Shown here piece after piece: positions 8,362 through 15,802 of a stretch of 64,000 nucleotides of DNA. Source of the stretch: Mycolicibacterium hodleri (GTDB lineage Bacteria; Actinomycetota; Actinomycetes; Mycobacteriales; Mycobacteriaceae); NCBI RefSeq assembly GCF_006439015.1, contig NZ_RCZG01000004.1, positions 564,910 through 628,909 on the forward strand. Reading direction: 5' to 3'. Within the stretch, counting starts at the first letter, position 1; the number at the start of each line of letters is the position of its first letter. Below the pieces are notes generated by a model, which was not told where the DNA came from, made no database searches, and saw only the letters and a list, made by a program, of their open reading frames with translations. A program made the position numbers and the translations under genes.

Positions 8362-8598
8362 ATGAGCGACAAGGACAGTGGACCCGAAGCAGGCATCAAG
8401 GGTGTCGTCGAGGACGTCAAGGGCAAGGCGAAGGAAGTTGCCGGCACCGTGACCGACAGCGAGGACCTCAAGGAAGAGGGCAAGGCCCAGCAGGACAAGG
8501 CCGAGGCCGAGCGCAACGTCGCCAAGAAGGAAGGCGAAGCCGAAGCTGCCCGTGGTAGCGCGGAAGCAGCCGAAGCTCGCCAGAAGGCCGCTGAGTAA
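8362..8598 (+). CDS. CsbD family stress-response protein
   Basis: A 78-residue, highly charged protein rich in Ala, Glu and Lys. The segment GIKGVVEDVKGKAKEVAGTV is the typical CsbD-like core, followed by a long helical Lys/Glu/Ala tail (KAEAERNVAKKEGEAEAARG). CsbD proteins are abundant, small, mostly unfolded or helical proteins induced by general stress sigma factors; their biochemical role is unknown. The ATG at 8362 is preceded by GAAAGG at a good distance. An upstream in-frame ATG at 8338 is disfavoured. A strong terminator follows. Confidence 0.88.
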   Translation: MSDKDSGPEAGIKGVVEDVKGKAKEVAGTVTDSEDLKEEGKAQQDKAEAERNVAKKEGEAEAARGSAEAAEARQKAAE

Positions 8599-8613
8599 GC
8601 AGAAACACGGCGA

Positions 8614-8655
8614 GACAGGGCCCGGTCGGGATCATCCGACCGGGCCCTGTCTTGT
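8614..8655 (+). terminator. Rho-independent terminator after csbD-like gene
   Basis: A perfect 16-base inverted repeat (8614-8629 with 8636-8651, core GACAGGGCCCGGTCGG) with a 6-base loop GATCAT lies 15 bases after the CsbD stop and is followed by a short T-containing run. The stem is very stable. It also protects the convergent arsR gene, which ends at 8674. Confidence 0.88.
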
Positions 8656-8673
8656 TCGCGAGGGTCTACGGTT

Positions 8674-9000
8674 TCATCCCTGGGACTGTTCGGCGATGCG
8701 CTTGATCGCTGCGAGACGACGCTCCCAGCTGCGGCCGATGGCGTCCAGCTCAACCGCCAGTGAGCTCAATCGCCCACCCACCGCGCGGTAGCGGATCTCC
8801 CGTCCCGCGCGGACGGACTCCGCCAGTCCGGCGTCGTTGAGCACCACCAGGTGTCGGGCGATCGCTTGACGACTGACGGGCAGCATGGCCGCGAGGGCGC
8901 TCGCCGACAGGTCCGCACTGCCGATCTCCGACAGGATGCGCCAGCGGGTCTCGTCGGCGAGGACGGAGAGCACCGCGGGCACCTTCGCTGCATCGGTCAC
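8674..9000 (-). CDS. ArsR/SmtB family transcriptional regulator
   Basis: A 108-residue winged-helix repressor: LADETRWRILSEI (helix 1-2), then AMLPVSRQAIARHLVVLNDAGL (recognition helix-turn-helix), and a wing followed by YRAVGGRLSSL. No metal-binding cysteine cluster is visible, so this is the metal-independent type often paired with SRPBCC proteins. It starts with GTG at 9000 in a GTGA overlap with the upstream SRPBCC gene. It probably autoregulates through the twin palindromes at 9455-9506. Confidence 0.88.
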   Translation of the reverse strand: MTDAAKVPAVLSVLADETRWRILSEIGSADLSASALAAMLPVSRQAIARHLVVLNDAGLAESVRAGREIRYRAVGGRLSSLAVELDAIGRSWERRLAAIKRIAEQSQG

Positions 9001-9425
9001 CGCGATTCCACGAACTCCACCAGTTCGCCGAGCTCGGCCAACCAGCCCTCGGTATTGCCGGACTGCGCGCCTTGCGGATCGGCAAGCTCCTCGAAGCCCG
9101 TCTCGAGAAGGTCCAGACGCGTCCCGTCCTCGGTTGCGGTGAGGTCGAATCGGACCACCGTCGAGTTGGCCGGCGTCGGGTCCACGTCGAAGTCGCGCGC
9201 CCACCGGTATACGAGAGTCTTCGGCTTGTCCACGTGTTCGACGACGATCCGGAACGCTCCGCCGTGGTCTCGCCAACCAAACGCCCCTGAGGCGCCAGGG
9301 GTCGCGTCGAACTCGGCGGTGTCGCCGAACCACTGAGCGATCAGGTCGGGTTCGGTGATGGCTGCCCACACCTTCTCCACCGGTGCCTTGATGTCGATGC
9401 TGCGGGTGATGTCGAGTGGTGTCAT
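8997..9425 (-). CDS. SRPBCC (AHSA1/START-like) domain protein
   Basis: A 142-residue single-domain protein of the helix-grip fold. The typical start RSIDIKAPVEKVWAAITEP, the AQWFGDTAEFD segment and the C-terminal helix NTEGWLAELGELVEFV are all present. Such proteins bind hydrophobic ligands or act as small chaperone-like factors. They commonly form a two-gene unit with an ArsR repressor, exactly as here, where the stop overlaps the arsR GTG. No function can be assigned beyond that. Confidence 0.85.
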   Translation of the reverse strand: MTPLDITRSIDIKAPVEKVWAAITEPDLIAQWFGDTAEFDATPGASGAFGWRDHGGAFRIVVEHVDKPKTLVYRWARDFDVDPTPANSTVVRFDLTATEDGTRLDLLETGFEELADPQGAQSGNTEGWLAELGELVEFVESR

Positions 9426-9454
9426 GGGTCTCTACTCTCCTCGTCGGAAACTGA

Positions 9455-9506
9455 TGCAACTCCAGAATTGCACATCGTAGCGGGTTAATGCAACCGCTGA
9501 GTTGCA
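9455..9506. promoter_or_regulatory. Two ArsR-type operator palindromes
   Basis: Two copies of TGCAAC-N6-(G/A)TTGCA lie at 9455-9472 and 9489-9506, the second a perfect inverted repeat. They sit 34 bases apart centre to centre, between the divergent SRPBCC/arsR operon and the xanthine dehydrogenase genes. Arm length, spacing and location fit an ArsR dimer site. They may affect both transcription units. Confidence 0.72.
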
Positions 9507-9535
9507 TGACGATCTGCCGCCGACGCCGGAATGCG

Positions 9536-10408
9536 ATGACGCCGGAGCTTGACTACCTTCGACAGGTGGACCTCAACACCGTCGAGACGATCAGTACGCC
9601 GCGTCAGCGCGACGAACTGTGGCCGCTGGGTCCGTCGGACGCCGTCGTGGCTGGCGGAACGTGGTTGTTCTCCGAACCCCAGCCCGAAACGCGCCGCCTG
9701 GTGGATCTGACCCACCTGGGCTGGCCGCCGATCATGGTCAGCGACGACGGCCTCGAACTCGCCGCGACGTGCACCCTCGAACGGGCCGCCGAGCTGTCCA
9801 GCCGGTTGCCCACCGAGCAGCCGGAGTGGCTGGCCGCACCGCTGTTTCGACAGTGCTGCTCGGCACTGCTGGCCTCGTTCAAGATCCAGCACACCGCCAC
9901 GGTGGGCGGCAACGTCTGCTTGTCCTTCCCCGCGGGCTCCATGATCTCGCTGGCGTCCGCGCTGAGCGGCGAACTCCTCATCTGGCGTGCCGACGGCGAC
10001 GACTACCGGATACCGATCACCGACTTCATCACCGGGAACTCCGCGAACGTGCTCGCCGTCGACGACGTCCTCCGTTCGGTGCATCTGCCGGGCTCGGCGC
10101 TGCGCGGCCGCACCGCATTCCGCAAACTGGCACCCTCTCCGTTGGGTCGCTCGGGCATCGTCGTGATCGGCCGCTTGGACATGGGCGGAACCTTCATCCT
10201 GTCGATCACCGCGGCTACCGTGCGCCCCTTCGTCTTCACGCTGCCCGCGCCTGACGTCGACGCTGTACGACAGGCCCACGCGGGGATCCCCGACGACGCT
10301 TGGACCGACGACCCGCACGGGGAGCCCGACTGGCGCCGTGGAGTGTCGTTGGTGCTGGCCGAGCAGATCGTCGCGGAGCTGCTGTGCGCAGTGAGCAATC
10401 GCGCATGA
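9536..10408 (+). CDS. Xanthine dehydrogenase family FAD-binding subunit
   Basis: A 290-residue protein of the CoxM/XdhB class that carries FAD and passes electrons from the 2Fe-2S centres to NAD or another acceptor. The FAD pyrophosphate-binding pattern VAGGTWLFSEPQP near residue 40 and the second signature ATVGGNVCLSFPAGS are visible, as is the C-terminal CO-dehydrogenase flavoprotein domain. The ATG at 9536 was chosen over 9488, which lies at the edge of an operator palindrome and adds a non-conserved basic leader. Its stop overlaps the next gene (ATGA). Confidence 0.88.
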   Translation: MTPELDYLRQVDLNTVETISTPRQRDELWPLGPSDAVVAGGTWLFSEPQPETRRLVDLTHLGWPPIMVSDDGLELAATCTLERAAELSSRLPTEQPEWLAAPLFRQCCSALLASFKIQHTATVGGNVCLSFPAGSMISLASALSGELLIWRADGDDYRIPITDFITGNSANVLAVDDVLRSVHLPGSALRGRTAFRKLAPSPLGRSGIVVIGRLDMGGTFILSITAATVRPFVFTLPAPDVDAVRQAHAGIPDDAWTDDPHGEPDWRRGVSLVLAEQIVAELLCAVSNRA

Positions 10409-13008
10409 TAAGCGTGAATGGTGAAGCGCAGGAGGGAGATCCGCGGCCGGGCCAGTGCCTGCGAAGCTATCTCCGCGAGCACGGTCACTTCGAGGTCAAG
10501 AAGGGCTGCGACGCCGGAGACTGCGGCGCGTGCTCGGTACTGGTCGACGGATCACCCGTGCACTCCTGCGTCTTCCCCGCGTTTCGCGCCGCGGGGCATG
10601 ACGTCACGACGGTCGTCGGCCTGGGTATGCCCGACGAACCGCACCCCATGCAACGGCGGTTCGTCGATGCTGCCGGCTTTCAGTGCGGATTCTGCACGGC
10701 GGGGATGGTCACCACCGCGTCGACGTTGACGCCCCGACAACTGGCCGACCTCCCCGAGCACCTCAAGGGGAACCTCTGCCGGTGCACCGGATACCGTGCG
10801 ATCACCGATGCGCTCGCGGGTGCCGTCAACACCAAGAAGGCTGGGGGCGCGGGAGATTCCGTCGCCGCCCCAGCCGGAATGCGGGTGGTCACGGGCACCG
10901 AGCAGTACACGATGGACCACGACGTCGAGGGGCTGCTTCACCTCGCCGTCCTCCGAAGTCCGCTGCCACATGCCAGGATCGTGTCGATCGACACGGCGGC
11001 GGCGGAACGGCTCCCTGGCGTGCACCTGGTGCTGACCCATCGTGACAGCCCGTCCGTCGCGTTCTCGACGGCACGTCACGACAACCGACTCGACGATCCA
11101 GACGACTCCCTCGTGCTGGATGACACCGTGCGCTTCGTCGGTCAACGCGTCGCCGCCGTCGTCGCCGACACCGTTGGCATCGCCGAGGATGCCTGCCGGA
11201 CAATCGACATCGAGTACGAAGAGTTGCCATCCGTTTTCGATCCCGAGGCCGCCATGGCGGCGGGGGCACCGATGCTGCACGCCGGCAAGGCGGTCGATGC
11301 CCGCATCGCCGACCCGTCCCGCAACCTCGTCGCCGAGCTGCACGGAGCTGTCGGCGACGTCGTGGCCGGAGTGACGATGGCAGAGGCGTCCGGTGGAGCC
11401 GTCGTGCGCGGCCGGTGGAACACGCAGCGGGTCCAGCACACCCACCTGGAGACACACGGCTGTACGGGTTGGCGGGATGACCGGGCGCGGCTGGTGATTC
11501 GCACCAGCTCGCAAGTTCCCTTCCTGGTTCGCGACGAGTTGTGTCACGTCTTCGGCTTGGACCGCTCCGACGTCCACGTGTTCACCCGGCGGGTCGGAGG
11601 CGGCTTCGGCGGCAAGCAGGAGATGCTGACCGAAGACCTCGTCACCCTCGCGGTACTCCGACTGGGCCAGCCGGTGCGCTACGAGTTCAGCCGCTCCGAT
11701 GAATTCACCAGCGCGCCATGCCGTCACCCCGTCCGTGTGGACGCCACGGTGGCCGCCGGGCCCGACGGGGTGCTGACCGCGTTGGCGGTCGACGTGTTGA
11801 TGGACGCGGGCGCATACGGCAATCACAGCCCGGGGGTGATGTTTCACGGGTGCGGCGAGTCAGTCTCCGTGTACCGCTGCCCAAACAAGCGGGTGGACGC
11901 CCAGGCGGTGTACACCAACAACATTCCGTCGGGCGCCTTTCGCGGCTACGGCCTCGGGCAGGTCATCTTCGCGGTCGAGTCGGCGATGGATCAGTTGGCT
12001 GAACGGCTCGGCATCGACCCGTTCGACCTTCGACGGCGCAACGTCGTCGTCCCCGGTGATCCGTTCACCGATGCACACGTGGCCGACGATGACCTGACGT
12101 ATGGCAGCTACGGCCTCGACCAGTGCCTCGACCTCGTGCAGAACGCGATGGGGTCGGGCGAGGGGCCGTCGGCGCCGGAGGGCGATCAGTGGAAGGTCGG
12201 CGAGGGCATGGCCATCGCGATGATCGCCACCATTCCCCCGCGTGGACACTTCGCGGACGCGTCGCTCTCACGGGACGCCGACGGAGACTTCACCCTGTCG
12301 GTCGGTACGGCCGAATTCGGCAACGGCACCTCGACCGTGCACACCCAGATCGTGGCATCCGAGCTCGGCGTCGAGCCCACCCGGGTGCGAATCCGCCAAT
12401 CCGACACCGATGCAACGGGATACGACACAGGGGCATTCGGTTCGGCGGGCACGGTGGTCGCCGGAATCGCGGTGCTTGCGGCCTGCCGGGACCTTCGCGA
12501 CGCGATCGCGGCGACGCCGGACGCCCGTGCCCTCGTCGGCCACGGTCGGCACGACGGCACGCCGCGGTCGGTGGCGTTCAACGTGCAGGGTTTCCGCGTC
12601 GCGGTCAACGTCGAGACGGGTGAGGTGCGGATTCTGCAGTCGGTACAGGCCGCTGACGCCGGCGTGGTGATGAACCCCGAACAGTGCCGCGGCCAGGTCG
12701 AAGGCGGTGTCGCCCAAGGGATCGGTAGCTCGCTCTACGAGGAGATGCTGACCGGGCCGGACGGGGCCGTCACCACGGTCGATCTGCGCAACTATCACGT
12801 GCCGCAGCTCGCCGACCTCCCCGTGACGGAGGTGTACTTCGCCGACACCTACGACACCCTTGGACCATTCGGCGCCAAGTCGATGAGCGAATCGCCGTAC
12901 AACCCGGTGGCCCCCGCGCTTGCCAACGCCATCGCGCGGGCCTGCGGCGCACGGTTGCACCGGTTGCCGATGACGCCGGCGCGGGTATGGCGGGCGCTGA
13001 ACACATGA
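10405..13008 (+). CDS. Xanthine dehydrogenase, fused 2Fe-2S and molybdenum-binding subunit
   Basis: An 867-residue fusion. Residues 1-150 hold a plant-type 2Fe-2S domain (Cys35, 40, 43, 55) and a helical 2Fe-2S domain (Cys94, 97, 125, 127). Residues about 160-867 form the molybdenum cofactor domain with GGGFGGKQE, AFRGYG and a C-terminal GAKSMSESPYNP in which Glu829 matches the catalytic base. With the FAD subunit it would oxidise hypoxanthine/xanthine to urate, the substrate of the uricase at 5828-6727. Specificity for xanthine is inferred from the purine genes nearby. Other hydroxylases of this family look similar. Confidence 0.88.
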   Translation: MISVNGEAQEGDPRPGQCLRSYLREHGHFEVKKGCDAGDCGACSVLVDGSPVHSCVFPAFRAAGHDVTTVVGLGMPDEPHPMQRRFVDAAGFQCGFCTAGMVTTASTLTPRQLADLPEHLKGNLCRCTGYRAITDALAGAVNTKKAGGAGDSVAAPAGMRVVTGTEQYTMDHDVEGLLHLAVLRSPLPHARIVSIDTAAAERLPGVHLVLTHRDSPSVAFSTARHDNRLDDPDDSLVLDDTVRFVGQRVAAVVADTVGIAEDACRTIDIEYEELPSVFDPEAAMAAGAPMLHAGKAVDARIADPSRNLVAELHGAVGDVVAGVTMAEASGGAVVRGRWNTQRVQHTHLETHGCTGWRDDRARLVIRTSSQVPFLVRDELCHVFGLDRSDVHVFTRRVGGGFGGKQEMLTEDLVTLAVLRLGQPVRYEFSRSDEFTSAPCRHPVRVDATVAAGPDGVLTALAVDVLMDAGAYGNHSPGVMFHGCGESVSVYRCPNKRVDAQAVYTNNIPSGAFRGYGLGQVIFAVESAMDQLAERLGIDPFDLRRRNVVVPGDPFTDAHVADDDLTYGSYGLDQCLDLVQNAMGSGEGPSAPEGDQWKVGEGMAIAMIATIPPRGHFADASLSRDADGDFTLSVGTAEFGNGTSTVHTQIVASELGVEPTRVRIRQSDTDATGYDTGAFGSAGTVVAGIAVLAACRDLRDAIAATPDARALVGHGRHDGTPRSVAFNVQGFRVAVNVETGEVRILQSVQAADAGVVMNPEQCRGQVEGGVAQGIGSSLYEEMLTGPDGAVTTVDLRNYHVPQLADLPVTEVYFADTYDTLGPFGAKSMSESPYNPVAPALANAIARACGARLHRLPMTPARVWRALNT

Positions 13009-13210
13009 CCCCGAGCGGTGGGTTCTCTGCTCGCGGACTACTCGAATTCGTCGCTATGGGCTACTTCTGCACTGGGGTCGCGATTCGCGCAGTCGGCGGC
13101 CGAGCCACGACCTTGCCCGTCGAAACGGTACGTAGCGCACCCTGTGACTAGCTGCTGGAGAGGGGCCTGCCTGCGGCGCGCTGTCGGTCGGGCGGCCTAG
13201 CATCCGTACC

Positions 13211-13756
13211 GTGTGGAAGGCCTACGTCGTGGTGGTAGTCGCGGCAGGAATCGGCGCGTACCTGGCAGGGTTCGGCGTGCCGGGGAGCGTGGCAGCCGCC
13301 GTGCTAATACCGGTGCTGCCCGCGTTCCTCGTAGGCGTGCTCCGCGGCGCACGAACGCCAGGCGCGCGCGAAGACCCTGCCGTCGCCAAGCAGGCGATGT
13401 CGGGAGTCGAGTTCGAGGACCATGTCGCTCGCATCGCTCGGTCAAGCGGTTCGTCGGTGATCATGACGGCGGCGACGGGTGACTTCGGCGTCGACCTCGT
13501 CGTCGGCCGCCGACCGAATCGCCTCGCGATCCAATGCAAACGACAGTCTCGTCCAGTCGGCTCAGGTGCCGTCCAAGAGGTCGTGGCCGGTGCGGCGATG
13601 CACGACTGTGCACACGTCATGGTCGTCACCAACCACGAGTTCACCCCCGCCGCACGCAAACTCGCCGAGCGTCACGGCTGCGTACTCGTCGGGGGCGATG
13701 ACCTCACCAGGCTGGGCTCGACGATACGGCGCCTGGTGACGCCCGGCGTCAGCTGA
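13211..13756 (+). CDS. Membrane-anchored Mrr-like restriction endonuclease domain protein
   Basis: A 181-residue protein with one or two N-terminal hydrophobic segments (residues about 3-45), then a compact nuclease domain of the Mrr type. The catalytic pattern is visible: helix GVEFEDHVARIA, then GDFGVDLVVGRR (Asp) and LAIQCKRQ (Gln-x-Lys). Family members cut modified or foreign DNA, or have repair or housekeeping roles when membrane-anchored. There is no methyltransferase or other restriction gene near, so it is a solitary enzyme. Start is GTG at 13211. The end overlaps the convergent lat stop by 8 bases. The 202 bases before it hold no supported gene. Confidence 0.78.
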   Translation: MWKAYVVVVVAAGIGAYLAGFGVPGSVAAAVLIPVLPAFLVGVLRGARTPGAREDPAVAKQAMSGVEFEDHVARIARSSGSSVIMTAATGDFGVDLVVGRRPNRLAIQCKRQSRPVGSGAVQEVVAGAAMHDCAHVMVVTNHEFTPAARKLAERHGCVLVGGDDLTRLGSTIRRLVTPGVS

Positions 13757-15083
13757 GCGCGGCGCGCACGGCGTCGACCGCCGCGTCGATGTCTTGGCGG
13801 GTAGCCGTCAGGGCGGGCCGGAAGCGCACGCTGTCGGAACCGCTGGCCAGCATGATCACGTGCCGGTCCCACAGTCGCTGGATCAGCTGATCGCGCTGGG
13901 CGGCCGTCGGCATGCTGAAGGCGCACATCAGGCCACGTCCGCGCGGGTCGACCACGACGCCGGGGAACTCGGCAGCCAGTTCCTCGAGCCGGTCGAGCAG
14001 GTGTCGGCCTTCCTCGGCGGCATGGGCCAGCAGTCCGTCGGCTTCGATGGTCTCCAGGATTCGCCGCGACCTGACCATGTCCGTCAGGTTGCCGCCCCAC
14101 GTTGAGTTGATCCGAGAGCTGACGGCGAACACGTTGTCGGCCACGTCGTCGACGCGTCGTCCGGCCATCACGCCGCACACCTGTGTCTTCTTGCCGAACG
14201 CGACGACGTCGGGGGTGACACCCAATTGCTGATAGGCCCAGGCAGTCCCAGTCATCCCACAGCCCGTCTGCACCTCGTCGAAGATCAGTAGCGCGTCGAA
14301 CTCGTCGCACAGCGCCCGCATCGCGGCGAAGAACTCGGCCCGGATGTGCCGGTCGCCGCCCTCGCCCTGGATCGGCTCGGCGATGAAGCACGCGATGTCG
14401 TGGGGGTTGGCCTCGAACGCGGCGCGGGCCTGCCGCAGTGACTCGGCTTCGAGATCGGCCATGTTGGCGCCGGGGCGCAGGTACGGCGCATCGATGCGGG
14501 GCCAGTCGAACTTCGGAAATCGCGCGACCTTGTTGGGGTCGGTGTTCGTCAGCGACAGCGTGTAACCGCTGCGGCCGTGGAAGGCGCCCTGGAGATGCAG
14601 CACCTTGGTCCCGAGCGCCGGGTCGATACCGTGGCTCTCGTTGAGGCGGCTCTTCCAGTCGAATGCGACCTTGAGGGCGTTCTCGACCGCGAGTGCGCCG
14701 CCGTCGACGAAGAACAGGTGCGGCAGTGCGGGGTCACCGAGCACGCGAGCGAAGGTTTCGACGAATCGGGCCATCGGCACGCTGTAGACGTCGGAGTTGG
14801 AGGGTTTGTTCACCGCAGCGGCCGCGAGTTCGGCGCGGAACTCGTGGTCGTCGGCGAGGGCAGGATGGTTCATGCCCAGGGCGGACGACGCGAAGAACGT
14901 GAACATGTCGAGGTAGCGCTCCCCCGTGCGCGCATCGACGAGGAACGAGCCGGCCGACCGGTCGACGTCGAGGACGAAGTCGAGTCCGTCGGCGAGAATG
15001 CTGCGGCTCAGCACGTCACGCACGTCGTCGGGTGCCACATGGGAGCCGGGCTTCAGGTCGTGCAAAGGCAAGACAGCGGTCAT
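13749..15083 (-). CDS. lat: L-lysine 6-transaminase
   Basis: A PLP-dependent class III aminotransferase (444 residues) that moves the epsilon-amino group of lysine to 2-oxoglutarate, giving piperideine-6-carboxylate. The sequence follows mycobacterial Lat closely: DMFTFFASSALGMNHPAL, FVDGGALAVENALK, FDEVQTGCGMTGT, and AFGKKTQVCGV, which carries the PLP lysine. Lat is strongly induced in persistence models in M. tuberculosis. The regulator gene lrpA lies just upstream on the same strand, and Pcd, encoded divergently, uses its product. Confidence 0.95.
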   Translation of the reverse strand: MTAVLPLHDLKPGSHVAPDDVRDVLSRSILADGLDFVLDVDRSAGSFLVDARTGERYLDMFTFFASSALGMNHPALADDHEFRAELAAAAVNKPSNSDVYSVPMARFVETFARVLGDPALPHLFFVDGGALAVENALKVAFDWKSRLNESHGIDPALGTKVLHLQGAFHGRSGYTLSLTNTDPNKVARFPKFDWPRIDAPYLRPGANMADLEAESLRQARAAFEANPHDIACFIAEPIQGEGGDRHIRAEFFAAMRALCDEFDALLIFDEVQTGCGMTGTAWAYQQLGVTPDVVAFGKKTQVCGVMAGRRVDDVADNVFAVSSRINSTWGGNLTDMVRSRRILETIEADGLLAHAAEEGRHLLDRLEELAAEFPGVVVDPRGRGLMCAFSMPTAAQRDQLIQRLWDRHVIMLASGSDSVRFRPALTATRQDIDAAVDAVRAALS

Positions 15084-15095
15084 GCCGTCATCCTA

Positions 15096-15134
15096 ACGGA
15101 TTTTTTACGCTCTGCATGCCATAAAACAGGATTA
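15096..15134 (-). promoter_or_regulatory. AT-rich spacer between lrpA and lat, candidate LrpA-controlled promoter
   Basis: The 52-base gap contains a markedly AT-rich stretch (with TTTTTT and ATAAAACAGGATTAT) that stands out from the surrounding high-GC DNA. Lrp/AsnC proteins bind such sequences, and LrpA is known to control lat in mycobacteria. No exact operator was derived. Confidence 0.35.
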
Positions 15135-15135
15135 T

Positions 15136-15597
15136 CTACGGTACGAAGTCGCGACCTTCGTAAAAAGTCTGTAAGATGATCGTGCTTCGGGTGCGGACAT
15201 TCGCCGCCGTTCGTATCTGCTGCAGCAGGTCTTCGAGCGCGCGCGCCGAACGGACACGCACCAGGAGGACGTAGCTTTCGTCCCCGGCCACCGAGTGGCA
15301 AGACTCGATGGCCTCGATGTGTTCGAGACGTGCGGGCGCGTCATCGGGTTGAGAGGGGTCGATAGGGGTGATGGACACGAACGCCGACAGCATGTTCCCG
15401 ACGGCCTCGGGGTCGATCCGCGCCTGGTACCCCATCACGACACCTCGGGTCTCCAGCCGTCGTACCCGCGACTGGACGGCAGACACCGAAAGACCCGCGC
15501 TCGCGGCCAGGTGGGCCAGCGTCGCACGGCCGTCCACCACCAACTCGCGAACCAACGTCCGGTCGATGTCGTCGAGCTCCTCCGAAGCGTCGGCCAT
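15136..15597 (-). CDS. lrpA: Lrp/AsnC family transcriptional regulator LrpA
   Basis: A 153-residue feast/famine regulator. The N-terminal helix-turn-helix (LDDIDRTLVRELV, then AASAGLSVSAVQSRVRRLETRG) is followed by the RAM ligand-binding domain (SAFVSITPID, GDESYVLLVRV). It is upstream of lat on the same strand and divergent from pcd, the same arrangement as in M. tuberculosis, where this protein controls lat and senses amino acids such as lysine. The ATG at 15597 overlaps the start region of the divergent remnant. Confidence 0.93.
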   Translation of the reverse strand: MADASEELDDIDRTLVRELVVDGRATLAHLAASAGLSVSAVQSRVRRLETRGVVMGYQARIDPEAVGNMLSAFVSITPIDPSQPDDAPARLEHIEAIESCHSVAGDESYVLLVRVRSARALEDLLQQIRTAANVRTRSTIILQTFYEGRDFVP

Positions 15598-15649
15598 GGC
15601 CGGAGACTATCGCGGAGCGGCGGGCAGGAGCGGAGCGACTCGGGAACGG

Positions 15650-15802
15650 GGATCGGGAATCATCCGCTCGAACCTCGATGCAGATACCGCGACCATCACC
15701 TCCCCCGACGACTCCGGCTACAGCGCACAGTGGCTGGCCGGTGTCATCGACCACCACGTTCACGACCCGTACGACCTCTACGAGAAAGCAGCAGCACAGT
15801 GA
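15650..15802 (+). pseudogene. 3' remnant of a lost gene upstream of pcd, possibly a DUF1338 (HglS-type) protein
   Basis: An open stretch encodes about 50 residues that look like a real C-terminus (GIIRSNLDAD, YSAQWLAGVIDHHVHDPYDL). Its TGA stop overlaps the pcd GTG as GTGA, the usual sign of a coupled operon partner. There is no room for a full gene, because lrpA begins at 15597 on the other strand. The GI(I/F)RSNL element resembles the C-terminal part of DUF1338 proteins (2-oxoadipate dioxygenase/decarboxylase, HglS) as I remember them. That enzyme would act downstream of Pcd in lysine catabolism. The family assignment is tentative; truncation is the safer claim. Confidence 0.45.

Noticed and set aside
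10552..11847. 431-residue minus-strand open frame
   Set aside because: Lies fully inside the xanthine dehydrogenase gene, antisense, with low-information His/Arg/Gly composition.
13018..13200. 60-residue open frame between xanthine dehydrogenase and the Mrr-like gene
   Set aside because: No ribosome binding site, no family likeness and unconvincing composition. Treated as intergenic.
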